Shown here: positions 7,424-15,434 of the stretch, one piece after another
How the letters are laid out: each line of letters begins with the position of its first letter
Position numbering within the stretch: the stretch's first letter is position 1
Assembly (NCBI GenBank): GCA_028711825.1
Contig: JAQTRM010000010.1
Coordinates: 8,883 to 29,987, forward strand
Direction of reading: 5' to 3'
Origin: Candidatus Omnitrophota bacterium
GTDB lineage: Bacteria > Omnitrophota > Gorgyraeia > Gygaellales > Profunditerraquicolaceae
DNA: 21,105 bases
The notes under the pieces: generated by a model
Seen by the model: the letters and a program-made list of their open reading frames with translations, nothing else
Databases searched by the model: none
What the model was told of the DNA's origin: nothing
Made by a program: the position numbers and the translations under genes

Positions 7424-8428
7424 GTGAAAAAAATAACTTATAAAAAATCCGGGGTAGATATTAATAGCGCAAGTATTTTTAAATCCAAGATCAAGCCTTT
7501 AGTGCGCCGTTCTTTTCGTCCGGAGGTTTTGGCGGATATCGGGGGGTTCGGGAGTTTTTTCAGGCTGGATAAAAATAAATACAGGGATCCGGTGCTGGTC
7601 TCTTCCAGCGACGGTGTGGGAACAAAACTGGTGATCGCCGGGATTGCCGGTAAGCATGATACCGTGGGGATAGACGCGGTGGCGATGAATGTAAACGATA
7701 TCCTTTGCACCGGAGCGGAATCCCTTTTTTTTCTGGATTATATCGCTTTCTCCAAAGTTAAAGAAAGCGTGCTGGTTGATGTGGTAAAAGGAATAAACCG
7801 GGGGTGCCGGCAGGCGGGATGTTCTTTGGTCGGAGGAGAAACCGCCCAGATGCCGGGAATGTACCGGCAGGGCGAGTATGATATCGCGGGATTCTGTGTG
7901 GGGGTCGTAGAGAGAGATAAGATTATTAACGGTTCCAAGATAAATCCGGAGGATACGATAATCGGGATTGCCTCCAGCGGCCTGCATTCCAACGGTTACT
8001 CCCTGGTGAGAAAAGTTTTTAAGCCTTTAGAATTAAAAAGGATGTCGGCGCAGCTGCTGGAACCTACCCGGATTTATGTTTTACCGGTCCTGGAATTATT
8101 GCGCCGTTACGGGAGCGCGGTGCACGGGATAGCCCATATTACCGGCGGGGCATTTTACGATAAGATCGGCCGGATCCTTCCGGCGGGTATCGATGCTTTT
8201 ATCGAAAAAGGCTCATGGAAGGTGCCGGAGATATTCAAGCTTATTCAATCTAAGGGTGGTATCGAAGATCTTGAAATGTATCATACCCTGAACATGGGGA
8301 TAGGGATGGTCCTGGTTGTTAAAAAGGAATCTGTGCCCGGTATAATGAAAAAACTTTCCGAGTTTAAATTGGAATCCTGGGTAATTGGAGAGACCCGTCA
8401 AGGTTCCGGGCAGGTAAAGATAGTTTGA
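7424..8428 (+). CDS. purM: Phosphoribosylaminoimidazole synthetase (AIR synthetase)
   Basis: PurM closes FGAM to AIR using ATP and belongs to the same ATP-binding superfamily as PurL. The 334-residue protein has the expected N-terminal YKKSGVDI, SSSDGVGTK (60-68), the GGETAQMPGMY block (137-147), and SSGLHSNGYSLVR in the second half. I prefer GTG 7424 because AAGGAG (7413-7418) lies five bases upstream. ATG 7403 in the same frame has no comparable ribosome site and would add seven residues. It is separated from purF by the 7303-7393 inverted repeat. Confidence 0.95.
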   Translation: MKKITYKKSGVDINSASIFKSKIKPLVRRSFRPEVLADIGGFGSFFRLDKNKYRDPVLVSSSDGVGTKLVIAGIAGKHDTVGIDAVAMNVNDILCTGAESLFFLDYIAFSKVKESVLVDVVKGINRGCRQAGCSLVGGETAQMPGMYRQGEYDIAGFCVGVVERDKIINGSKINPEDTIIGIASSGLHSNGYSLVRKVFKPLELKRMSAQLLEPTRIYVLPVLELLRRYGSAVHGIAHITGGAFYDKIGRILPAGIDAFIEKGSWKVPEIFKLIQSKGGIEDLEMYHTLNMGIGMVLVVKKESVPGIMKKLSEFKLESWVIGETRQGSGQVKIV

Positions 8429-8454
8429 GTCGACAGTCCTGAAAGGAGATAAGC

Positions 8455-9324
8455 ATGAATTTAGTCGGATTGATTGTTGTCGCGGCGGTAATAATTTTTA
8501 TGATGGGTATCCGGATCGTGCGCCCGACGCACCGCGGGTTAGTGGAAAGATTCGGTAAATATAACCGGTTTGCCACCCCGGGGTTTAACTGGATAATTCC
8601 GGTTGTTGAAAATCTTTATCAGATTAATGTTACCGAGCAGATGGTGGATGCCGAGCCCCAGGAGATTATTACCAACGACAATCTGAACGCCAAGGTGGAC
8701 GCCCAGGTTTATTTTAAGGTTAAAGCCGATGAAGAAGATGTTAAGAATTGCCAATACAGCGTGAATAATTACCAGTGGCAGATCGTAAACCTTGCCCGCA
8801 CCACTTTAAGGAATATCATCGGTACGCTCACGCTGAAATCCGCCAACAGCGAAAGGGGTAAGATTAACGCCGAACTGCACAAGACTCTTTGCGAGGAGAC
8901 CGCCAGCTGGGGCCTGGAGATCGTAAGGACTGAACTTAAAGAGATTGACCCTCCCAAGGATGTCCAGGAGACAATGAACAAGGTGGTGAAAGCGGAGAAT
9001 GAGAAAATCGCCGCTATCGATTTCGCCACTGCCACCGAGACTGCCGCTGACGGCCAGAAACGCGCCGAGATTAAAAAGGCCGAAGGCATCAAACAGGCGC
9101 GCATCCTGGCGGCTGAAGGTGAGGCGGCGGCGATCAAGCTGGTTAATGAGGCGGCGCAGGAATATTTCGTAGGTAACGCCCAGCTGCTGCGCAAGCTGGA
9201 GACGGTGGAAAAATCCCTGCAGAATAACGCCAAGATCGTGGTCCCCGCCGGCACTGAATTGGTCAATGTGATCGGGGAGATGGCCGGTATCCTTCCGCTA
9301 AAGAATAAAGACGAAAAGAAATAA
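8455..9324 (+). CDS. SPFH/stomatin-like membrane protein
   Basis: The 289-residue protein has one N-terminal membrane segment (about 3-22), then an SPFH (band 7/prohibitin) domain beginning RPTHRGLVERFGKYNRF. Further on are VDAQVYFKV, a DPPKDVQETMN stretch, and an alanine- and charge-rich helical region (about 175-250) of the coiled-coil type. It resembles the paraslipin/QmcA branch. Such proteins form large membrane-bound oligomers and organise membrane microdomains or modulate proteases. No NfeD partner gene is adjacent, although these often occur together. AAAGGAG lies upstream of ATG 8455. It is the first non-purine gene in this stretch; a role tied to purines is not evident. Confidence 0.9.
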   Translation: MNLVGLIVVAAVIIFMMGIRIVRPTHRGLVERFGKYNRFATPGFNWIIPVVENLYQINVTEQMVDAEPQEIITNDNLNAKVDAQVYFKVKADEEDVKNCQYSVNNYQWQIVNLARTTLRNIIGTLTLKSANSERGKINAELHKTLCEETASWGLEIVRTELKEIDPPKDVQETMNKVVKAENEKIAAIDFATATETAADGQKRAEIKKAEGIKQARILAAEGEAAAIKLVNEAAQEYFVGNAQLLRKLETVEKSLQNNAKIVVPAGTELVNVIGEMAGILPLKNKDEKK

Positions 9325-9345
9325 TTTTCTCAAAGGAGGGAACGC

Positions 9346-9765
9346 GTGTCCACGGTAACTATAGCCGGTAATGACCCTTTGAAACCTAAGGTGGTGGTTC
9401 TAGCCGTAAGGCTGCTTTATGCCTCTATAGCCATTGTTTTTATCCGGGGCATAATCGTAGGGTTTAAGTTTAATACGGATGTGCCGCTTGCCTCGGTTGT
9501 GTTGTTTCTGTTCTTTGTTTGCGGGATAGTATGTTTTTTGATATATAAAATCAGCCGGGGCAGGAATTGGGCGAGGATTGTATATTTGTTGTTGTATCTG
9601 ACCGGTAATTATTTTACGATCCTGCCGCTTTTTCGTTCGGTTGCGGTTTATCCTTTAACCGGAATCCTGGGCATCGGCCATGCGGTTATGGAATTGATCG
9701 CGCTGGTGATGTTGTTTTTGTCTCCCGCAAACCTGTGGTTTAAGGCTGAGCGGTCAGAATTTTAA
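9346..9765 (+). CDS. Small four-TM membrane protein of unknown function
   Basis: The 139-residue protein has four hydrophobic segments (about 16-40, 47-68, 76-96 and 104-126). The short polar loop between segments 2 and 3 contains SRGRNWARI, a pattern I recognise from small uncharacterised inner-membrane proteins but cannot link to a function. The start is GTG 9346 with the very strong ribosome site AAAGGAGGG upstream. It follows the SPFH gene by 21 bases, and the two may be co-expressed at the membrane. Confidence 0.75.
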   Translation: MSTVTIAGNDPLKPKVVVLAVRLLYASIAIVFIRGIIVGFKFNTDVPLASVVLFLFFVCGIVCFLIYKISRGRNWARIVYLLLYLTGNYFTILPLFRSVAVYPLTGILGIGHAVMELIALVMLFLSPANLWFKAERSEF

Positions 9766-9816
9766 CGGATAAAGAAGTCCTGTTTCCTGGCTCTGCCGTT
9801 TTACCTTAGAGAAAAT

Positions 9817-10299
9817 ATGAAAAAGATAGCGTTAATAATTTTCGGTATTTTATTTTTTGCCGGGACATGTTTTGCCCGGGATTATTACGCTTTGGTGGAG
9901 ATTTTGATTAAGAATAACGCGGGAACGGCTTTTGTGATGAGTACTATTACCAAGACCCCGGATGAAAAATCCTGTCAGGCGGTTTTGAATCCTGTAAATC
10001 ATTTGAAGGACGAATACCAGGTAAGGACTGATTGTGTCAACGGACCGGCATGGGATAATTTATTCGGCAGCGTTTTCGCCAATAAACCCGCGTCCGGGGC
10101 TTATATTTCTTATAAGGATCTTTCCGGGTATGAGACCAGAGTTAATAGTAAAGTGCTGGTTAATCTGGAATCTTCTTCTTCCAGTGTACCGATAGATATG
10201 AATGAAAAAGAGGTTATCTCTTGGGCAAAGGCGATAATTGAAGCACTGAAAAAAGGCGGGATCAAGAATGCGCGGGTAGTTTACCCGGTAAAAAAATGA
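9817..10299 (+). CDS. Secreted protein of unknown function, two cysteines
   Basis: The 160-residue protein starts with a clear Sec signal peptide: MKK, a hydrophobic core, then a probable cut after CFA at residue 20. The mature part has only two cysteines, C53 and C73, which could form one disulfide, plus a serine run near 119-123. The cysteine in the signal region (TCFA) lacks a proper lipobox, so I do not call a lipoprotein. I recognise no family. The ribosome site is weak (TTAGAG). It ends ten bases before ybaB. Confidence 0.7.
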   Translation: MKKIALIIFGILFFAGTCFARDYYALVEILIKNNAGTAFVMSTITKTPDEKSCQAVLNPVNHLKDEYQVRTDCVNGPAWDNLFGSVFANKPASGAYISYKDLSGYETRVNSKVLVNLESSSSSVPIDMNEKEVISWAKAIIEALKKGGIKNARVVYPVKK

Positions 10300-10309
10300 A
10301 AGGACCATT

Positions 10310-10606
10310 ATGTTCGACAAGATGAAGGGTTTATTCGAAATGCAGAAGAAGATGCAGGAGGTAAAACGGGCCTTGGAAGAGGCGGTTTTCGAGATTAAGA
10401 GTTCCGACGGGGCGGTGGAGATGAAGATGAACGGTGCCCAGCAGGTACAGGAGGTCCGGATCAAGGAGGGGTTAACCCCGCAGGAGAACGCGCGCCTGGG
10501 TGATTCGCTTAAAGATACCTTTAACCGCGCGGTCAAGCGTTCGCAGGAGATCGCCGCCGGCAAAATGCGCGAGGTTACCGGGATTAATTTACCCGGATTA
10601 ACATAA
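10310..10606 (+). CDS. YbaB/EbfC-family nucleoid-associated protein
   Basis: The 98-residue protein matches the YbaB/EbfC family: an N-terminal helix MFDKMKGLFEMQKKMQEVKR, then the central strand block with a GAVEMKMNGAQQVQEVRI pattern, then a C-terminal helix (FNRAVKRSQEIAAGKM). Family members are dimeric DNA-binding proteins of the nucleoid. They usually sit between dnaX and recR; here neither gene is nearby, so the location is unusual. AAAGGA lies before ATG 10310. Confidence 0.87.
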   Translation: MFDKMKGLFEMQKKMQEVKRALEEAVFEIKSSDGAVEMKMNGAQQVQEVRIKEGLTPQENARLGDSLKDTFNRAVKRSQEIAAGKMREVTGINLPGLT

Positions 10607-10637
10607 GTTATTTTTTAAAACATAAAAAGGATAGAAA

Positions 10638-11381
10638 ATGAAATATATCTATGTGTTGTTTATTGCTGCAGGATTGGTTTTTATATCTTTTTATAAGCTG
10701 CAGGCCCAGCAGCAGTATCCCGGCAATGCCGATATTTTTAACACGGATCTATTATCCGCTAAGGAATATATCCCTGAAACAAGCCGCAATGTTGATATTA
10801 TGGTATTGGGATCAAACAGGCGTTTGCAAGAGCTTGCCGCCAGAATCAAAGAAAGCATCGGTAAAGATCCGCAATGGTACAGGGAATATGTTAATGCTAA
10901 CGCAGGCAGCTCAGGTCCGCTCCCGTATAATTATAAGTTTGGTGTTTCTGAAGCGGAATATAATGAATTTCTGGAGGCCGGAACCAAGCTTCAAATGGTA
11001 AAATCAGGAGAGTCGGCCGTTGATTTTAAATGGATATCCGATTCCGTAGTGCAGATTTCTGCCGCAGGCGAACTTTCGGATCTAAATGGCATTGAGATTG
11101 ATTTAGCCGGCAACCGCGTCAAAACTTCATTCGGCACCCTTGATATTTACAGCGAAATCAATAATACGGATTCGAATAGTCCTGTGGGACCTTGGACAGG
11201 GGTGCAATGGAAATTAGAAAATATTCCGAGTGCTCCCGGTTCTGTTTCCGGAGCGGTTGTGAAATTAGCTTTGGGCCGTTTAACCAAGAGCGGCCGCGGA
11301 ATACTTTATTTTAACGTCAAAGAAGTCAGCCCGGAAGGGAAGCTGCGCAGAGTGGATAAGGTACTTTTTTATGATTTATAA
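10638..11381 (+). CDS. Secreted protein of unknown function
   Basis: The 247-residue protein has a Sec signal peptide (hydrophobic to about residue 20, probable cut after LQA at 23). The mature part contains a predicted helical portion (RRLQELAARIKESIG) and a beta-rich second half with alternating hydrophobic residues. It has no cysteines. I recognise no domain. By eye its codons are more A/T-rich than those of the purine genes around it, which might mark later acquisition. AAAAGGA precedes ATG 10638. A 116-residue frame at 10651-11001 inside it is a shadow. Confidence 0.72.
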   Translation: MKYIYVLFIAAGLVFISFYKLQAQQQYPGNADIFNTDLLSAKEYIPETSRNVDIMVLGSNRRLQELAARIKESIGKDPQWYREYVNANAGSSGPLPYNYKFGVSEAEYNEFLEAGTKLQMVKSGESAVDFKWISDSVVQISAAGELSDLNGIEIDLAGNRVKTSFGTLDIYSEINNTDSNSPVGPWTGVQWKLENIPSAPGSVSGAVVKLALGRLTKSGRGILYFNVKEVSPEGKLRRVDKVLFYDL

Positions 11382-11418
11382 AACGGGACCGGTAAATTAG
11401 CCTGCCGGGTATGGCATA

Positions 11419-11727
11419 ATGTTTATTCTGTCTAATTTTATATCAGCGTCTGCTTCTGTTTTGGATATTTTGTTAAGTATATTATGCTGGGTAGTAGTCG
11501 TCCGCGCCTTGATCAGCTGGGTAAATCCCGACCCCTCCAACCCGATCGTGCAGTTCCTGGATAAGGTCTGCGAGCCGGTCCTGGAGCCGATCCGCAGGAG
11601 GCTGCCGCTTAATTTCCGGTTCGGTATCGACATTTCTCCGTTGATCGTAATACTGGTTATTATTTTTCTAAAATCGTTTTTAATTAAATCTCTTTTTGAC
11701 TTAAGTGTCTGGATGAGGTTGAGATAA
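11419..11727 (+). CDS. yggT: YggT-family integral membrane protein
   Basis: The 102-residue protein has the YggT layout: two hydrophobic segments (about 13-33 and 72-95) flanking the conserved RALISWVNPDPSNPIVQFL and CEPVLEPIRRRLP blocks (29-63). In other bacteria yggT lies near cell-division or proC/ylm genes and has been linked to osmotic tolerance and envelope processes; the biochemical role is not settled. The ribosome site is poor. The stop codon overlaps the next start by one base (TAATG), so translation is coupled. Confidence 0.87.
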   Translation: MFILSNFISASASVLDILLSILCWVVVVRALISWVNPDPSNPIVQFLDKVCEPVLEPIRRRLPLNFRFGIDISPLIVILVIIFLKSFLIKSLFDLSVWMRLR

Positions 11728-12428
11728 TGCGGAAGTTCTGGCGGGGCGCGCTTCTTCTTATACCCGCGGTTTTGTTTTTTTATTCATTTTCCTGGGCGGG
11801 GAATTGGGAAAAGAGGGGGGAGTATTATTACCTTTCTAAAGACAGCCGCGATAACTTCAGCCTTCCCGGAGCCGGCCCGAACATCTTTCCCGCCAAATAC
11901 CTGAAATACAACGGGGTGGATTTTCTGGTGCGGGGTGCCGAAGGCTGGCAGGATTACGGCAGGCTGGATCTTGAATACAGCCACATATTTTCTCTTCCTA
12001 TCCGCTCCGGAATAAAAATCAGCCAGCTGCATCTTTTGATCGGAGGAAATTACAGCAACAGCTACGAGCATGACAGCTTAATGCGCCTTTACGGCGACAA
12101 GTATTTTTACGCCACTCTCATCGTTATTTTTATTTATGATGACGGGGGGTACCGGGAGCTCGCGGTTCCGGTATTCTGGGATTGGTTTCATATCGGTCCG
12201 GGGTCCTGGTCCGGAAACGGGGCGGAGATCAGGTCTTTGGGGGAGAATCCGGTGCGCAAGGACTGCAGTATTTTTCATGTGGTTTTTAATAATCCCCGGC
12301 CGCTGGAACCGGTTAAGAATATTTTGATTTCCGACAGTTGGCTGGGCGACCGGCCATTCTCGGATGTTTTTGCTTTGACCATCAAGTCAGCGGATGACAT
12401 GGATGCTTCGCCGAGAACGGAGAAATAA
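11727..12428 (+). CDS. Secreted protein of unknown function, aromatic-rich
   Basis: The 233-residue protein has a signal peptide with a probable cut after SWA (residue 24). The mature protein is rich in Tyr, Trp and Gly and probably beta-rich; segments such as YDDGGYRELAVPVFWDWFHIGPG and a later ISDSWLGD recall galactose-binding-like beta-sandwich proteins, but that is only an impression. It has a single cysteine in the mature part (in RKDCSIF). It is coupled to yggT by one base and ends directly before purD, whose ribosome site (GGAG) lies within its last codons. Confidence 0.72.
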   Translation: MRKFWRGALLLIPAVLFFYSFSWAGNWEKRGEYYYLSKDSRDNFSLPGAGPNIFPAKYLKYNGVDFLVRGAEGWQDYGRLDLEYSHIFSLPIRSGIKISQLHLLIGGNYSNSYEHDSLMRLYGDKYFYATLIVIFIYDDGGYRELAVPVFWDWFHIGPGSWSGNGAEIRSLGENPVRKDCSIFHVVFNNPRPLEPVKNILISDSWLGDRPFSDVFALTIKSADDMDASPRTEK

Positions 12429-13709
12429 ATGCGGATTTTAGTTATAGGCTCAGGCGGAAGGGAACACGCTTTGGCCTGGAAGATCGCCCAATCTAAATTA
12501 TGCGATAAGCTGTTTTGCGCTCCCGGTAACGGCGGGATCAGCCGGGTTGCGGAGTGCGTCGGGATTGCTCATGATGATGTATCCGGGCTTCTGGAATTCG
12601 CCGTAAAAGAAAGGATCGACCTTACCGTGGTGGGGCCGGAGCAGGCGCTTGCCGCAGGCATCGTCGATGAGTTTGAGCGCGCGGGTAAAAAGATTTTCGG
12701 CCCGCATAAGTCCGCTGCGCAATTAGAGGCAAGCAAGGTTTTTTCCAAGGAGTTAATGGCTAAATATAATGTGCCTACGGCAGGCTTTAAGGTTTTTGAC
12801 GATCCGGAAGAAGCAAAAAGATATATCCGTAAAAACGGTGTTCCCTGTGTAGTAAAGGCTGATGGGCTTGCGGCGGGAAAAGGAGTGGTAGTGGCGCAGA
12901 CGGTGGCGGAAGCCGAGGAGGCGGTGGCTTCCATGATGCAGAAAAAGGTTTTCGGGGATGCCGGAAAACGGGTGATTATCGAAGAATGCCTGAGCGGCCA
13001 GGAGGCGTCGATCCTGGTGGTGACGGATTCCAGGCACGCGCTGCCCCTGGCAAGCGCCCAGGACCATAAAAGGGTGTTTGACGGAGACCGGGGAGGCAAT
13101 ACCGGGGGGATGGGGGCATATTCGCCTGCCCCGGCGGTTACCGAAGCGGTTTTAAAGGAAATTATGGATACCGTAGTTTGCCGGACTATCAGAGGTTTGT
13201 CCGAGGAGGGGATAGCTTACCGCGGGGTTTTGTATGCCGGGATCATGCTGACCCCGCAGGGGCCGCGGGTTCTTGAATTTAACGTGCGCTTCGGCGATCC
13301 GGAAACCCAGGCTATCCTGCCGCGGCTTAAGACCGATCTGGTAGAGATAATGCTGGCAACCTGCAGCGGCAGGCTTTCGGATATCGGAACTTTAAAGTGG
13401 GACAGCCGCGCCTGCGTTTGCGTAGTTTGTGCCTCAGGAGGTTACCCCGGACCTTATACCAGGGATAAGGAGATTACCGGCCTGGATGATGCCGAAGCTT
13501 TGGAAGGAGTGGTAGTTTTTCACGCCGGCACTGTTCTCCGGGGAGAAACCGGACATTACCTTACCAGCGGAGGCAGGGTTTTAGGGGTAACCGGAATGGG
13601 CGCCACGATTAAAGAAGCGATAAAAGAAACTTATAACGCGGTAAGCAAGATCAGTTTTGAGGGGATGCATTGCCGGAAGGATATCGGGAGGAGAGCGTTG
13701 GATTTATAA
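12429..13709 (+). CDS. purD: Phosphoribosylamine-glycine ligase (GAR synthetase)
   Basis: PurD joins glycine to phosphoribosylamine with ATP, the second step after PurF. The 426-residue ATP-grasp protein begins MRILVIGSGGREHALAW, followed by GPEQAL, CVVKADGLAAGKGVVVA for the ATP lid, DHKRVFDGDRGGNTGGMGA, and the metal-binding LEFNVRFGDPETQ. The C-terminal part has CVVCASGGYPG. The length is normal. ATG 12429 follows the previous stop codon directly, with GGAG about eight bases upstream. Its glycine substrate can come from GlyA, encoded further on. Confidence 0.97.
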   Translation: MRILVIGSGGREHALAWKIAQSKLCDKLFCAPGNGGISRVAECVGIAHDDVSGLLEFAVKERIDLTVVGPEQALAAGIVDEFERAGKKIFGPHKSAAQLEASKVFSKELMAKYNVPTAGFKVFDDPEEAKRYIRKNGVPCVVKADGLAAGKGVVVAQTVAEAEEAVASMMQKKVFGDAGKRVIIEECLSGQEASILVVTDSRHALPLASAQDHKRVFDGDRGGNTGGMGAYSPAPAVTEAVLKEIMDTVVCRTIRGLSEEGIAYRGVLYAGIMLTPQGPRVLEFNVRFGDPETQAILPRLKTDLVEIMLATCSGRLSDIGTLKWDSRACVCVVCASGGYPGPYTRDKEITGLDDAEALEGVVVFHAGTVLRGETGHYLTSGGRVLGVTGMGATIKEAIKETYNAVSKISFEGMHCRKDIGRRALDL

Positions 13710-13863
13710 ACTCGAAATCCGAAACTCTAAACAAATCTAAAAGAACAAAACTTAAAAGATCGAAGTAATCTAGGAAAAACAGGTAGAGGTAAAGGTAAAG
13801 AAAACAAATATGTTTTGCTTTTTTGGTTTTTAGTGTTTTGAGTTTGTTTAGGATTTAGAGTTT
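13708..13863. repeat. Long imperfect inverted repeat between purD and purE
   Basis: The purD-purE gap (13710-13893, no gene) holds an imperfect foldback. AAACTCGAAATCCGAAAC (13708-13725) is the complement of GTTTAGGATTTAGAGTTT (13846-13863) at 16 of 18 positions. The left half is A-rich and the right half T-rich, with further loose pairing between them. Within it, AGGTAG, AGGTAA and AGGTAA follow one another at 13781-13798. It could form a long AU-rich hairpin ahead of purE, or be decayed repeat DNA like that at 19.0-19.4 kb. I see no convincing promoter or U-tract terminator. Confidence 0.55.
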
Positions 13864-13893
13864 AGTGTTTAGGGTTTAATTCCGGGAGGTTCT

Positions 13894-14376
13894 ATGAAGA
13901 AAATCAGCATTGTCATGGGCAGTAAATCGGACCTGGAAACGGTGAGCGAAACGGTAAACGTTCTTAATGAGTTCAAGACGGAATTCGACCTGAAAGTCCT
14001 TTCGGCTCATCGCAGCCCGCAGGATCTAATCCGGTATGTGGAAAAATCTTCCGAAAGCGGGACGAAAGTTTTTATCGCCGCCGCCGGGATGTCGGCGGCT
14101 TTGGCGGGCGTAATCGCCGCGCATACGACCCTGCCGGTGATCGGGATACCGGTTGAAACCCGGAATTTAAAAGGATTGGATTCGCTTCTTTCTACCGTTC
14201 AGATGCCTCCGGGTATCCCGGTGGGCTGTATGTCGATCGGCAAGCCCGGAGCGAAAAACGCCGCGCTTTTTGCGCTGGAAATACTGGGAACGGAAGATTC
14301 GAAAATCAGAGCCAGGCTTGCACGCTATAAGAAGCAGATGCGCGCCAGTATCCGGAAGACGAGAATCAGTTTATGA
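13894..14376 (+). CDS. purE: 5-(carboxyamino)imidazole ribonucleotide mutase
   Basis: PurE makes CAIR. Class I enzymes rearrange the N5-CAIR produced by PurK; class II enzymes carboxylate AIR directly. The 160-residue protein has MGSKSD (8-13), SAHR (37-40) and STVQMPPGIPVG, which fit class I rather than the class II AHK pattern. The usual GGAAHLPG is replaced here by GMSAALAG (65-72). No purK is present in the window, so the carboxylation partner must be elsewhere or absent. The ribosome site GGGAGGT is strong. The stop overlaps the next gene by four bases (ATGA). Confidence 0.94.
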   Translation: MKKISIVMGSKSDLETVSETVNVLNEFKTEFDLKVLSAHRSPQDLIRYVEKSSESGTKVFIAAAGMSAALAGVIAAHTTLPVIGIPVETRNLKGLDSLLSTVQMPPGIPVGCMSIGKPGAKNAALFALEILGTEDSKIRARLARYKKQMRASIRKTRISL

Positions 14377-15434
14377 TTTCGACCAAGGTTGTCAAAGTCA
14401 GCCCTTTCTCCCTGGATGATGAGGTGATCCGCCAGGCGGCCAGGGTTCTTATGGAGGGAGGGTTGGTGGTTATTCCTACCGAAACGGTTTACGGGATAGC
14501 CGCAAACGCCCTGGATCAAAAAGCCCTGGAGCGGCTTTACCAGATCAAGAACCGCCCCAAGGATAAGCCTTTCTCTCTATTGATCGGGCATAAACATAAA
14601 GTCCATGAATTGTGCCGCGACATCCCGGTAGCCGCTTATAAATTAATGCAGCGGTTCTGGCCGGGGCCGTTAACGATAATTATGAATTCTTCCAAAAAAG
14701 GAACGGTTGGATTGCGCATGCCGGATCATCCGGTGGCCCTGGCTTTAATTACCCAGGCGGCAGTTCCCCTGGTGTGCCCTTCCGCCAATATCTCCGATCA
14801 CCCGGCGCCCGCGGATTTTAGCCAGGCGATCAAGGAGATGGACGGATTGGTGGAGCTGGCGATTGACGCCGGACCGGCGAAAATCGGCCGGGAGTCCAGT
14901 ATTGTGGATTTAAGTGTCCAGCCTCCGGCGATAGTCCGGGTGGGGGCGATCGGAGAGGATGATCTTAAAAGGGTATTGAATTCTAAAAACGTGCTTTTCG
15001 TCTGCACCGGGAATTCCTGCCGTTCGGTAATGGCGCAGGCATATTTGAATAAGCTGCTGCAGAAACAACAGAGGACGGATGTGCATGCTTTATCCGCCGG
15101 ACTGATGGCATTGGCGGGGACGGGCGCCAGCGAGGAAGCGCGGGAGGTCATGGCAAAAGAAGGTATTGATGTGAGCCTGCACCGGTCGCAGAGGGTGACC
15201 CGGGAACTCCTGGACCGTTCGGATATTATCCTGGCGATGGAGGATATTCATGAAGAACAGATACTGCGGATGGCTCCCGAAACGAAAAACAGGCTTTTTT
15301 TATTGAAAGAATTTGCTAAAATGAAAGATGGCAACTTGAATATCTCCGATCCTATCGGAGGCTCATTTGAGTTTTACCACAATACTTTTTTAATTATCAA
15401 GGAAGCGGTAGAGAGGATAATGAAAATACTATGA
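14373..15434 (+). CDS. Fusion: TsaC/YrdC t6A-synthesis domain + YwlE-like LMW phosphatase
   Basis: Residues 1-200 are a TsaC/Sua5 (YrdC) domain, which makes threonylcarbamoyl-AMP for tRNA t6A. Visible motifs are TETVYG (36-41), KNRPKDKP (59-66) and SANIS (137-141). Residues 206-353 are a low-molecular-weight phosphatase: P-loop VLFVCTGNSCRS with nucleophile C211 and R217, and the general-acid D326 in DPIGGSF. In Bacillus the same activities are separate genes, ywlC and ywlE, upstream of rpiB and glyA; here they are one 353-residue protein before rpiB and glyA. The P-loop residue before the second Cys is Ser, close to the Thr of the arginine phosphatase YwlE and unlike the Ile of tyrosine phosphatases. 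It overlaps purE and rpiB by four bases each. Confidence 0.92.
   Translation: MISTKVVKVSPFSLDDEVIRQAARVLMEGGLVVIPTETVYGIAANALDQKALERLYQIKNRPKDKPFSLLIGHKHKVHELCRDIPVAAYKLMQRFWPGPLTIIMNSSKKGTVGLRMPDHPVALALITQAAVPLVCPSANISDHPAPADFSQAIKEMDGLVELAIDAGPAKIGRESSIVDLSVQPPAIVRVGAIGEDDLKRVLNSKNVLFVCTGNSCRSVMAQAYLNKLLQKQQRTDVHALSAGLMALAGTGASEEAREVMAKEGIDVSLHRSQRVTRELLDRSDIILAMEDIHEEQILRMAPETKNRLFLLKEFAKMKDGNLNISDPIGGSFEFYHNTFLIIKEAVERIMKIL

Noticed and set aside
8769..9266. 165-residue minus-strand frame opposite the SPFH gene
   Set aside because: It is antisense to the alanine- and charge-rich region of the SPFH protein; the composition is explained by that.
10060..10563. 167-residue minus-strand frame across two genes
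   Set aside because: It overlaps the end of one secreted-protein gene and most of ybaB, both with good ribosome sites or family motifs; no domain is seen.
12569..13099. 176-residue minus-strand frame opposite purD
   Set aside because: It is a shadow of purD with Ser/Ala-rich low-complexity composition typical of antisense frames.
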